Assembly (NCBI GenBank): GCA_013152045.1
Contig: JAADGZ010000085.1
Span: 1 to 6,032 of the forward strand
Length of the DNA: 6,032 nucleotides
Source of the DNA: Gammaproteobacteria bacterium
GTDB lineage: Bacteria; Pseudomonadota; Gammaproteobacteria; UBA6429; Thiohalophilaceae
Reading direction: 5' to 3'
Part shown: piece by piece, positions 1 to 5,611 of the stretch
How the letters are laid out: every line of letters starts with the position of its first letter
How positions within the stretch are numbered: position 1 is the stretch's first letter
The notes under the pieces: generated by a model
Told to the model about the DNA's origin: nothing
The model's input: the letters and a program-made list of their open reading frames with translations, nothing else
Database searches by the model: none
Translations under genes and position numbers: made by a program

Positions 1-315
1 AACTTTGATCTGATGACCTCCTTCTCACTGGCCCCGCTGCAGTTTTTTTCCATGGCTGGAATGGGGATTGCGATTATGTCATTTATTTTCGTATTTTATC
101 TGGCCATTCGCCGCATATTTGTCGGCCCGGAAGTCGAGGGGGTTTTCACTCTCTTCGGTATCGCCTTCTTTCTTATGGGTCTGCTGTTATTCGGCATCGG
201 CCTACTGGGTGAATATATTGGCCGAATCTATGTCCAGATCCGTGAGCGGCCTCGGTTTCTGGTCCGTGATGTACTCGAAAAGCAAACTACCACTCATCCA
301 TATGAGCAGTCATAA
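1..315 (+). CDS. arnC: ArnC, undecaprenyl-phosphate Ara4FN transferase (3' end only)
   Basis: Seen: the frame is open from base 1 and gives 104 residues of a C-terminus, so the true start lies upstream of the window. Two hydrophobic segments (fragment residues about 15-37 and 48-70) are followed by GLLGEYIGRIY (67-77) and RPRFLV (83-88), the usual ending of ArnC and related membrane-anchored GT2 glycosyltransferases. The catalytic GT-A domain is missing because of the window edge. Family knowledge: ArnC moves 4-deoxy-4-formamido-L-arabinose from UDP to undecaprenyl phosphate on the cytoplasmic face of the inner membrane. The tail alone could belong to another polyprenyl-phosphate sugar transferase (GtrB-like). 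The adjoining formyltransferase, dehydrogenase and deformylase make ArnC by far the best reading. The stop codon overlaps the next start by one base (TAATG), implying translational coupling. Confidence 0.9.
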   Translation, partial: NFDLMTSFSLAPLQFFSMAGMGIAIMSFIFVFYLAIRRIFVGPEVEGVFTLFGIAFFLMGLLLFGIGLLGEYIGRIYVQIRERPRFLVRDVLEKQTTTHPYEQS

Positions 316-1241
316 TGCCGGCTAATGTAGCGGTCGTTTTTGCCTACCACAATGTCGGCCTACGCGGCCTTTCGGTTTTACTCGCAAACAAACTTGATAT
401 CCGTCTACTTATCACCCATAAGGATAATCCGGAAGAAAACATCTGGTTTGACAGCGTTGCCGAACTAGCGGCGCGAAACGATATCGAGGTGATCACTCCT
501 GACGATCCCAATACGCCAGAAATCATCGAAAAAATCCGCGCCTGCCAACCTGACTGGCTGTTTTCCTTTTATTATCGGCATATGCTAGGTGCGGATGTAT
601 TGGCTCAAGCAGCGAAAGGCGCCTATAATCTGCACGGCTCGCTTCTGCCGAAATATCGTGGCCGTGTGCCAATTAACTGGGCCGTGCTTCACGGCGAACA
701 GCAAACCGGTGCCAGCCTGCATAAAATGGAAATAAAAGCCGACGCCGGTCCCCTGATCGATCAGGCATCGGTGGCCATTTTAGCCAACGATACAGCTCAT
801 GATGTATTCCAGAAAGTCGTCTGCGCCAGTGAGAAAATCCTGCTGCGCAGCATTCCAGCATTATTAGCCGGGCAGGCAACAGAAACCCCGCTGGATCTTT
901 CGCGTGGAAGTTATTTTTCCGGCCGCTGTCCTGAGGACGGACGCATCGACTGGAACAAAAGCGCCTGGGAGATTCATAATCTCATCCGCGCAGTGGCGCC
1001 ACCTTATCCCGGCGCTTTTTTTGATCTGCGGGAAGCCCGCCTGCAGATCCTCGGCAGCTATTATCGCGACCAGCCGGCAAGCGGGACATCACCACGCATC
1101 TACTGGGAAAACCAACGCTGCTGGGCAGACTGCATCGATGGCAAACGTCTTTGTTTGACCCGCGTCGCCATTAATGACTGCGAAATAGATGCCGCCGGTT
1201 TTCAACAACAATTTGCAACAACAGAATTACCCATTACTTAG
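315..1241 (+). CDS. arnA: UDP-4-amino-4-deoxy-L-arabinose formyltransferase (stand-alone ArnA N-terminal half)
   Basis: 308 aa. Family knowledge: this domain uses N10-formyltetrahydrofolate to formylate the 4-amino group of UDP-L-Ara4N, giving UDP-L-Ara4FN, the ArnC substrate. Seen: a formyltransferase fold with the core NLHGSLLPKYRGR at 105-117. N105, H107 and D143 (in KADAG) match N102, H104 and D140, the catalytic triad of E. coli ArnA, at a constant offset of 3. The C-terminal subdomain (about 205-300) with AVAPPYPGAF is complete, so this is a full enzyme and not a fragment. In E. coli the same domain is fused to the decarboxylase in one 660-aa protein; here it ends with its own TAG. The ATG sits in the arnC stop (TAATG); only a weak GAG at 304-306 resembles a Shine-Dalgarno site, so translation is probably coupled to arnC. 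A Met-tRNA formyltransferase is unlikely given the near-identity to ArnA around the active site and the operon context. Confidence 0.93.
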   Translation: MPANVAVVFAYHNVGLRGLSVLLANKLDIRLLITHKDNPEENIWFDSVAELAARNDIEVITPDDPNTPEIIEKIRACQPDWLFSFYYRHMLGADVLAQAAKGAYNLHGSLLPKYRGRVPINWAVLHGEQQTGASLHKMEIKADAGPLIDQASVAILANDTAHDVFQKVVCASEKILLRSIPALLAGQATETPLDLSRGSYFSGRCPEDGRIDWNKSAWEIHNLIRAVAPPYPGAFFDLREARLQILGSYYRDQPASGTSPRIYWENQRCWADCIDGKRLCLTRVAINDCEIDAAGFQQQFATTELPIT

Positions 1242-1244
1242 AAC

Positions 1245-1249
1245 AGGAA
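1245..1249 (+). promoter_or_regulatory. Ribosome binding site deciding the start of the ArnA dehydrogenase gene
   Basis: AGGAA lies 8 bases before the ATG at 1258, inside the 16-base gap after the formyltransferase stop. The same frame has an earlier ATG at 1189, just after an in-frame TAG (1186-1188), but nothing like a Shine-Dalgarno site precedes it. It would also add 23 residues of low-complexity sequence ahead of a Rossmann strand that normally begins near the N-terminus. The site therefore supports 1258. Confidence 0.8.
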
Positions 1250-1257
1250 ATAACGCA

Positions 1258-2301
1258 ATGAATATTTTGATCCTGGGTGTCAACGGTTTTATCGGACACC
1301 ACCTTTCCAAAAGCATCCTGGAAACCACCGACTGGACGGTTTACGGCATGGACATGCATTCCAATCGACTGGACGACATCGTCGAGCATGATCGTTTCAA
1401 CTTTTTTGAAGGTGATATTACGATTAACCATGAGTGGATGGAATATCATATTAAGAAATGTGATGTCATCCTGCCGCTGGTGGCGATTGCCACACCGGCC
1501 ACCTATGTGACCAATCCCCTGTCGGTCTTCGAACTGGACTTTGAAGCCAACCTGCCCATCGTCCGCGCCTGTGTGAAATACAAAAAACGCATCCTCTTCC
1601 CTTCGACTTCTGAAGTCTATGGCATGAGCAATGACAGTGAATTTCATCCCTATGAGTCCAACCTGATTCTTGGCCCGCTGAGCAAACCACGCTGGATCTA
1701 CTCCTGTTCCAAACAGTTAATGGATCGCGTGATCGCCGCCTATGGCCAGGAGCAGGATCTGGATTACACCCTGTTCCGCCCGTTTAACTGGATCGGTTCC
1801 GGCCTCGACAGTCTGCATACCCCCAAGGAAGGCAGCTCCCGCGTCGTCACCCAGTTCATCGGTCACATCGCCCGCGGCGAACCTATCAAACTGGTGGACG
1901 GTGGCAAACAGCGTCGCAGTTTCACCAACGTAACGGACGGCGTTGCCGCATTGATGAAAATAATTGAAAACAAGGATGGCTGTGCGACAGGAAACATTTA
2001 TAACATCGGCAACCCGAAAAACGATCTCTCCATTCGTGAGCTGGCTGAACTGATGCTGGAGATCGCCCAGGAATTTCCCGAGTACAAACCCGGTGCCGAT
2101 AAAGTTGAAATCATCGAAGTCAGCTCCGAGAAATATTACGGCAAAGGCTACCAGGACATTCAGACCCGGGTACCCTGGATTGAAAACACCTGCAAAGAAT
2201 TGGACTGGGCACCGACAGTCGATGTGAAAGACGCCCTGCGTGGCATTTTCGAAGCCTACCGACATGAAGTCGCCGAAGCGAGCGCCCTGCTTGACGACTA
2301 A
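1258..2301 (+). CDS. arnA: UDP-glucuronate 4-dehydrogenase/decarboxylase (stand-alone ArnA C-terminal half)
   Basis: 347 aa, an extended short-chain dehydrogenase. Family knowledge: the enzyme oxidises UDP-glucuronate at C4 with NAD+ and decarboxylates it to UDP-4-keto-pentose (UDP-L-Ara4O), which ArnB then transaminates. Seen: the NAD-binding GVNGFIG motif at residues 7-13, STSEVYG at 116-122 and the SDR pair Y148/K152 in YSCSK. S118, E119, Y298 and R304 match S433, E434, Y613 and R619 of E. coli ArnA at a constant offset of 315. That active-site Ser/Glu/Arg set separates this family from ordinary UDP-xylose synthases and GalE-type epimerases. Length and residues indicate an intact enzyme. 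It follows the formyltransferase gene by 16 bases and surely shares its transcript. The last codons contain the -35 hexamer of a promoter pointing toward arnD. Confidence 0.94.
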   Translation: MNILILGVNGFIGHHLSKSILETTDWTVYGMDMHSNRLDDIVEHDRFNFFEGDITINHEWMEYHIKKCDVILPLVAIATPATYVTNPLSVFELDFEANLPIVRACVKYKKRILFPSTSEVYGMSNDSEFHPYESNLILGPLSKPRWIYSCSKQLMDRVIAAYGQEQDLDYTLFRPFNWIGSGLDSLHTPKEGSSRVVTQFIGHIARGEPIKLVDGGKQRRSFTNVTDGVAALMKIIENKDGCATGNIYNIGNPKNDLSIRELAELMLEIAQEFPEYKPGADKVEIIEVSSEKYYGKGYQDIQTRVPWIENTCKELDWAPTVDVKDALRGIFEAYRHEVAEASALLDD

Positions 2302-2318
2302 ATAAATGTTCTTATAAT
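2291..2318 (+). promoter_or_regulatory. Strong sigma70-like promoter ahead of arnD
   Basis: TTGACG (2291-2296, five of six matches to the -35 consensus) and a perfect TATAAT (2313-2318) are separated by 16 bases. The -35 lies in the last codons of the dehydrogenase gene. A start near 2325 would give a leader of roughly 170 bases before the arnD start, running through the palindromic repeat. This is the best promoter match I noticed in the window. Transcription from it is inferred, not shown. Confidence 0.65.
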
Positions 2319-2339
2319 TCCTATCCACTATACAGTTCA

Positions 2340-2444
2340 CGTTCGTGGTGAGTCCTGAGCTTGACGAAGGGGCAAACCATGAACATGAGCCTTAAAATAG
2401 TGTTCTTTCCAGCTTTTTGTCCTTCGACAAGCTCAGGACGAACG
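2340..2444 (+). repeat. RPELVEG-type dispersed palindromic repeat in the arnA-arnD spacer
   Basis: Bases 2354-2370 pair with 2421-2437 (16 of 17, one A-A mismatch), and the flanking CGTTCGT (2340-2346) pairs with ACGAACG (2438-2444). The left arm carries an extra 7 bases (GGTGAGT) between the two blocks. A rival stem pairs 2341-2349 with 2376-2384 (9 pairs, one G-T). Read on the minus strand, the right arm encodes VRPELVEG, a string known from many spurious ORFs over dispersed proteobacterial repeats. The left arm looks like a hybrid of two variants of this repeat, one reading CGTTCGTGGTGAG and the other CGTTCGTCCTGAG. No T-run follows, so it is not a plain terminator. The remaining bases of the 196-base spacer, apart from the promoter, hold nothing I recognise. 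Confidence 0.8.
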
Positions 2445-2497
2445 GTGGCAAGTAGACAGGAATTTGGAACAGCTATCGGACACAGCAGAAACAGCCC

Positions 2498-3406
2498 GTG
2501 CAAAACATCGCCTTAAAAGTTGATGTAGACACCTGGCGTGGCACACTGGAAGGTGTGCCCGCGCTCCTGCGCCTGTTTGAAAAATATCAGGTGCAGGCCA
2601 CCTTTCTTTTCAGCCTCGGCCCGGATCATACCGGCCGCGCCCTGCGCCGGATATTTCGGCCCGGCTTTCTGGCCAAGGTCCGGCGCACCTCGGTAGCCAG
2701 TCATTACGGACTGAAAACCCTGCTTTACGGCACCCTCCTGCCCGGCCCCCATATTGGCCGCAAAGCCGCCCACATATTACGTGAAGTAGCCGCGCGCGGA
2801 CATGAAACAGGGGTTCACTGTTACGATCATATCCGCTGGCAGGATTTTGTCGCCAACAAGGATCGGCGCTGGACCGAGCGGGAGATGCAACGCGCCATCG
2901 ATGTCTATGTCGATGTTTTTGCCCAGCCACCAAAAACCCTGGGCGCGGCCGGCTGGCAAATCAACGCCCATGCCCTGATGCTGGAACAACAAATGGGCTT
3001 TGACTATGCCAGCGACGTGCGCGGCACATCCGCCTTTTATCCAATGCTGGACGGACAGACATCCCGCTGCCCGCAGATCCCCTCCACCCTGCCCACCCTG
3101 GATGAACTGATCGGCTGTAACGACATTACAGAAGCCAATGTTCATGACGCCGTTTTTAACGCCAGCCGCAAACCGGTTGCCCATGGACACGTCTATACCC
3201 TGCATGCCGAACTCGAAGGCATGCAATTACTGGCGGTCATGGAACGGCTATTACAAATGTGGCAGGCGGCAGGATTTAAAATCGGCCCGGTCAGAAATAT
3301 TTATGAAAGCCTTTCTCTCAATACACTTGAAACCCGCGCCATAGTCTGGGGTGAAGTTCCTGGTCGTTCCGGACTCCTCGCCCTCGAAGGTAGCGCGATA
3401 AACTGA
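2498..3406 (+). CDS. arnD: ArnD, undecaprenyl-phosphate Ara4FN deformylase
   Basis: 302 aa, NodB-type polysaccharide deacetylase fold (carbohydrate esterase 4-like). Family knowledge: ArnD removes the formyl group from undecaprenyl-phosphate Ara4FN at the inner membrane, giving the Ara4N donor that ArnT later uses on lipid A. Seen: KVDVDTWRGT near the N-terminus with metal and catalytic aspartates D9/D11; the HCYDH motif with H107 and H111; AAGW at 150-153; TLPTLDE at 198-204; and the C-terminal YTLHAELEG with H236. All have close counterparts in E. coli ArnD. The start is GTG: an in-frame TAG at 2453-2455 and no other start codon between leave it the only candidate, and it places the first strand exactly where the family begins. 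No clear Shine-Dalgarno site is visible. The 196-base gap to the dehydrogenase gene is unlike the tight spacing upstream and contains a promoter, so arnD may be transcribed partly on its own. Confidence 0.93.
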   Translation: MQNIALKVDVDTWRGTLEGVPALLRLFEKYQVQATFLFSLGPDHTGRALRRIFRPGFLAKVRRTSVASHYGLKTLLYGTLLPGPHIGRKAAHILREVAARGHETGVHCYDHIRWQDFVANKDRRWTEREMQRAIDVYVDVFAQPPKTLGAAGWQINAHALMLEQQMGFDYASDVRGTSAFYPMLDGQTSRCPQIPSTLPTLDELIGCNDITEANVHDAVFNASRKPVAHGHVYTLHAELEGMQLLAVMERLLQMWQAAGFKIGPVRNIYESLSLNTLETRAIVWGEVPGRSGLLALEGSAIN

Positions 3407-3429
3407 CGAACGGCCAATAATATTAAATT

Positions 3430-3501
3430 GTAGGATGGGTAGAACAAAGTGAAACCCATGCAAGCATGCTGATGGGTTTCACTTCGTTCTACCCATCCTA
3501 C
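3430..3501 (+). repeat. Long inverted repeat, WVERSETH-type intergenic element
   Basis: Two 30-base arms (3430-3459 and 3472-3501) are reverse complements at 29 of 30 positions; the only mismatch pairs A3446 with C3485. The 12-base loop contains the palindrome AGCATGCT (3463-3470). Each arm also contains a shorter inverted repeat of its own, ATGGGT/ACCCAT, so each could fold alone. Minus-strand translation across the repeat region gives GWVERSETHQ, a string familiar from spurious proteobacterial ORFs over dispersed repeats. No transposase is nearby; it looks like a non-autonomous palindromic element. Confidence 0.85.
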
Positions 3502-3509
3502 TGTTTTTT
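3430..3509 (+). terminator. Putative rho-independent terminator after arnD
   Basis: The 30-bp stem of the inverted repeat is followed at once by CTG and then six T's (3504-3509), starting 24 bases after the arnD stop. Read on the + strand this has the form of an intrinsic terminator closing the arn unit, although the stem is much longer than usual and comes from a repeat element. The other side of the stem lacks a clear T-run for minus-strand termination. Confidence 0.55.
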
Positions 3510-3512
3510 CTG

Positions 3513-3536
3513 GTTCCCACGCAGGAGCGTGGGAAC
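3513..3536 (+). repeat. Short perfect hairpin, CVGTRK-type intergenic repeat
   Basis: GTTCCCACGC (3513-3522) and GCGTGGGAAC (3527-3536) form a perfect 10-bp stem with an AGGA loop. The minus-strand translation gives SCVGTRK and another frame gives APAWEPEK, both strings often seen in spurious ORFs over a separate family of dispersed repeats. It lies only 11 bases downstream of the long inverted repeat. Confidence 0.7.
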
Positions 3537-3549
3537 GAGAGAACCGCCT

Positions 3550-3580
3550 GTAGGTTGGGTAGAGCAAAGCGAAACCCAAC
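3550..3580 (+). repeat. Half-length relative of the WVERSETH-type repeat
   Basis: Bases 3551-3579 align without gaps to 3431-3459 with four differences. The internal palindrome is kept as GTTGGGT (3554-3560) pairing with ACCCAAC (3574-3580). The reverse-complement partner arm found in the first copy is absent here, so this is a single arm or a remnant. Same orientation as the left arm of the first copy. Confidence 0.7.
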
Positions 3581-3609
3581 AAGACAGGCTTCGAAATTCA
3601 GCCCGCCCC

Positions 3610-3618
3610 TGCTATAGT
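3610..3618 (+). promoter_or_regulatory. Extended -10 promoter candidate for pepA
   Basis: TGCTATAGT gives an extended TGn element and a -10 hexamer with five of six consensus bases. The best -35 at suitable spacing (TTCGAA at 3590-3595) matches only three of six, which extended -10 promoters can tolerate. Initiation near 3625 would leave a leader of about 40 bases before the pepA start. It lies downstream of the putative arn terminator, as expected for an independent pepA unit. Confidence 0.5.
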
Positions 3619-3663
3619 TGACCAAGCATTTCAGCATCCAGACCAAGTAAACAGGAATCAAGC

Positions 3664-5169
3664 ATGGATATAAGCATTAAACACGGCCTTCCCGAACAAC
3701 AGAAAAGCGCCTGCGTCATTCTCGGCATATTCGAACGCCGCAAGCTCAGCCCGGCGGCGGAAAAAATGGACCAGGCCTGCGGCGGACGACTGAGCAAAAT
3801 TCTGAAATCCGGTGATATGGAAGGCAAGAGGGAACAAAGTTTAATGCTGCATCAGATAGAAGGCAGCGCCTGCGAACGAATTTTGTTGGTCGGCTGCGGC
3901 AAGGAAAAGGACTTTAACGACAACGCCTACCGCAAGGCACTAAAAACTGCAAGCGAGGCCCTGCTCAAATCCGGCGCCCGCGATGCCGTCAATTTTCTTA
4001 CTGAACTAAGCGTAAGCGAACACAGCAGTGGCTGGAAAATTCGTCAATCCATCGAAATTATCGAACACAGCCGCTACCGTCCGGATCATCTCAAAAGTGA
4101 AAAAGACGATGAGCAAAAACTACGCAAATTTACACTAGCCGTTTCTGACAGCAGCGAACTCAAGTCCGCAAAGCAGGGCCTGGCCATAGGTCAGGCCATC
4201 GCCCATGGCAGTGCTCTAGCGCGCAAACTGGGCAATCTACCCGGTAATATCTGCACCCCGACTTACCTGGCTACACAGGCGGCCAAGCTGGCAAAGCAGT
4301 CGAACACATTAAAAGTTCGCGCACTGGGACAAAAGCAAATGGAAACCCTCGGCATGGGCGCCCTACTCTCGGTTGCCAAAGGCAGCAGCCAGCCGCCCAA
4401 GCTAATAGAAATGAACTATCAGGGTGGTAAAAAAACCGACAAACCCATCGTCCTGGTAGGCAAAGGCATCACTTTTGACTCCGGCGGTATTTCCATTAAA
4501 CCCTCCGCCGCCATGGATGAAATGAAATATGATATGTGCGGTGCCGCCAGCGTTATCGGCACGATGGCAGCAATCAACGAACTACAATTGCCCCTGAATG
4601 TCATTGCTATCGTCCCCAGTTGTGAAAACCTGCCTGATGGCGCTGCCAGCAAGCCCGGCGACATCGTTACCAGCATGTCGGGCCAGACCATCGAAGTCCT
4701 CAATACCGATGCCGAAGGCCGCCTGATTCTCTGTGACGCACTTACCTATAGTGAAAAATTCAAACCTAAAGCCGTCATCGATGTCGCCACCCTCACTGGT
4801 GCCTGCGTCATCGCCCTGGGCAGACATGCCTGTGGCCTGCTCAGCAACGATGAGCGGCTTGCCCAGTCATTGCTGGATGCTGGTACTGCCAGTGGCGATC
4901 GCGCCTGGCAAATGCCACTGTGGGACGAGTACCAGGAACAACTGAAAAGCAACTTTGCCGACATCGCCAACATCGGCGGCCGCGAAGCAGGGACCATTAC
5001 CGCCGCCTGCTTCCTCGCACGCTTCAGCAAAAACTTTAAATGGGCTCACCTGGATATCGCCGGTGTGGCCTGGCAAGGCGGCAGTAACAAAGGTGCCACT
5101 GGCCGCCCGGTTGCCCTGCTAAGCCAGTACCTGCTCAACCAATGTGGTAAAAATTATCAGCAACCATGA
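3664..5169 (+). CDS. pepA: PepA, leucyl aminopeptidase (M17 family)
   Basis: 501 aa, against 503 in E. coli. Family knowledge: a cytosolic hexameric, two-metal aminopeptidase that removes N-terminal residues, leucine preferred; in E. coli it is also a DNA-binding accessory factor for Xer recombination at cer and for carAB control. Seen: an N-terminal macro-like domain (about 1-165) and a C-terminal peptidase domain with KGITFDSGGISIKP (267-280) and the signature NTDAEGRL (347-354). K267, D272, D290, D349 and E351 match the metal ligands and K279 and R353 the catalytic residues of E. coli PepA, all at a constant offset of 3, so the enzyme should be active. The start is backed by AGGA at 3653-3656, 7 bases ahead. 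The stop overlaps the next gene by ATGA, the usual pepA-holC coupling. Whether the DNA-binding roles apply here cannot be judged. Confidence 0.97.
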   Translation: MDISIKHGLPEQQKSACVILGIFERRKLSPAAEKMDQACGGRLSKILKSGDMEGKREQSLMLHQIEGSACERILLVGCGKEKDFNDNAYRKALKTASEALLKSGARDAVNFLTELSVSEHSSGWKIRQSIEIIEHSRYRPDHLKSEKDDEQKLRKFTLAVSDSSELKSAKQGLAIGQAIAHGSALARKLGNLPGNICTPTYLATQAAKLAKQSNTLKVRALGQKQMETLGMGALLSVAKGSSQPPKLIEMNYQGGKKTDKPIVLVGKGITFDSGGISIKPSAAMDEMKYDMCGAASVIGTMAAINELQLPLNVIAIVPSCENLPDGAASKPGDIVTSMSGQTIEVLNTDAEGRLILCDALTYSEKFKPKAVIDVATLTGACVIALGRHACGLLSNDERLAQSLLDAGTASGDRAWQMPLWDEYQEQLKSNFADIANIGGREAGTITAACFLARFSKNFKWAHLDIAGVAWQGGSNKGATGRPVALLSQYLLNQCGKNYQQP

Positions 5170-5609
5170 CCCGCATCGACTTCTACCTGCTCAGCAGTCA
5201 ACAGGCGGACGCCAGCGAGCGCACCGCCTGTCGGCTAGTGGAAAAAGCCTATGCGCTTAAACATACTATTTATATTCATGCCGATAGCCAACAACAAGCC
5301 ATACAACTGGACAAGCTGCTCTGGACCTTCCGTGACGGCAGCTTTGTCCCCCATCAACTGCATGGCCTGGATGAGTCCGATAATAGCCCGGTTATTATCG
5401 GCCACCAAAGCAGTCCAGATAAAGAATTGGCAACGCATCACCAGTTACTGATCAATCTGGATCAAACGGTGCCAGCCTTTTTCAGCCGTTTTGAACGCGT
5501 GGCTGAAATTGTCAGCGCCGATGAACAACAACGCAAGGCCGCCCGCGAACGCTTCAGATTTTATCGTCAACGCGGTTATGAACTACAAACCCATGAACTG
5601 GCAGGTTAA
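5166..5609 (+). CDS. holC: HolC, DNA polymerase III subunit chi
   Basis: 147 aa, close to the usual length of the family. Family knowledge: chi pairs with psi (HolD) in the clamp-loader complex and binds the C-terminal tail of single-stranded DNA-binding protein, linking the replisome to SSB-coated DNA. Seen: MTRIDFYLL at the N-terminus, the first strand of the chi fold; a helix with CRLVEKAY (22-29); the LDKLLWTFRDGSFVPHQL block (48-65), the most conserved part of the family; PVIIGH (74-79); LLINLD (93-98); and FFSRFERVAEIV (104-115). The start overlaps the pepA stop (ATGA) with no strong Shine-Dalgarno site, so translation is probably coupled to pepA. Position directly after pepA strongly supports the call. 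Confidence 0.93.
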   Translation: MTRIDFYLLSSQQADASERTACRLVEKAYALKHTIYIHADSQQQAIQLDKLLWTFRDGSFVPHQLHGLDESDNSPVIIGHQSSPDKELATHHQLLINLDQTVPAFFSRFERVAEIVSADEQQRKAARERFRFYRQRGYELQTHELAG

Positions 5610-5611
5610 GT

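Noticed and set aside
1189..1257. Upstream ATG as the start of the dehydrogenase gene
   Set aside because: No Shine-Dalgarno site, overlap with the formyltransferase gene, and 23 extra low-complexity residues before the Rossmann strand; 1258 has AGGAA at good spacing.
1234..1647. Minus-strand open frame of 137 codons opposite the dehydrogenase start
   Set aside because: It spans the antisense of the conserved Rossmann region and a gene junction; no independent support.
1717..2340. Minus-strand open frame of 207 codons opposite the ArnA dehydrogenase gene
   Set aside because: It lies wholly antisense to a strongly conserved coding region, has no recognisable domain and no ribosome binding site of its own; it is a shadow of the codon use of the real gene.
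2321..2503. Minus-strand small ORF containing RPELVEG
   Set aside because: The translation is that of a dispersed palindromic repeat; this string is a known mark of spurious ORFs.
2777..3226. Minus-strand open frame of 149 codons opposite arnD
   Set aside because: Antisense shadow over conserved deformylase motifs; no family resemblance.
3430..3580. Possible CRISPR array
   Set aside because: Only palindromic intergenic elements of unequal length; no regular direct repeats with unique spacers and no cas genes.
3301..3582. Minus-strand small ORF containing WVERSETH
   Set aside because: Most of it reads through intergenic repeats and the antisense of arnD; not a real protein.
3618..3650. TTGACC at 3618-3623 as a -35 element for pepA
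   Set aside because: No acceptable -10 hexamer lies 16-18 bases downstream; the extended -10 at 3610-3618 is the better candidate.
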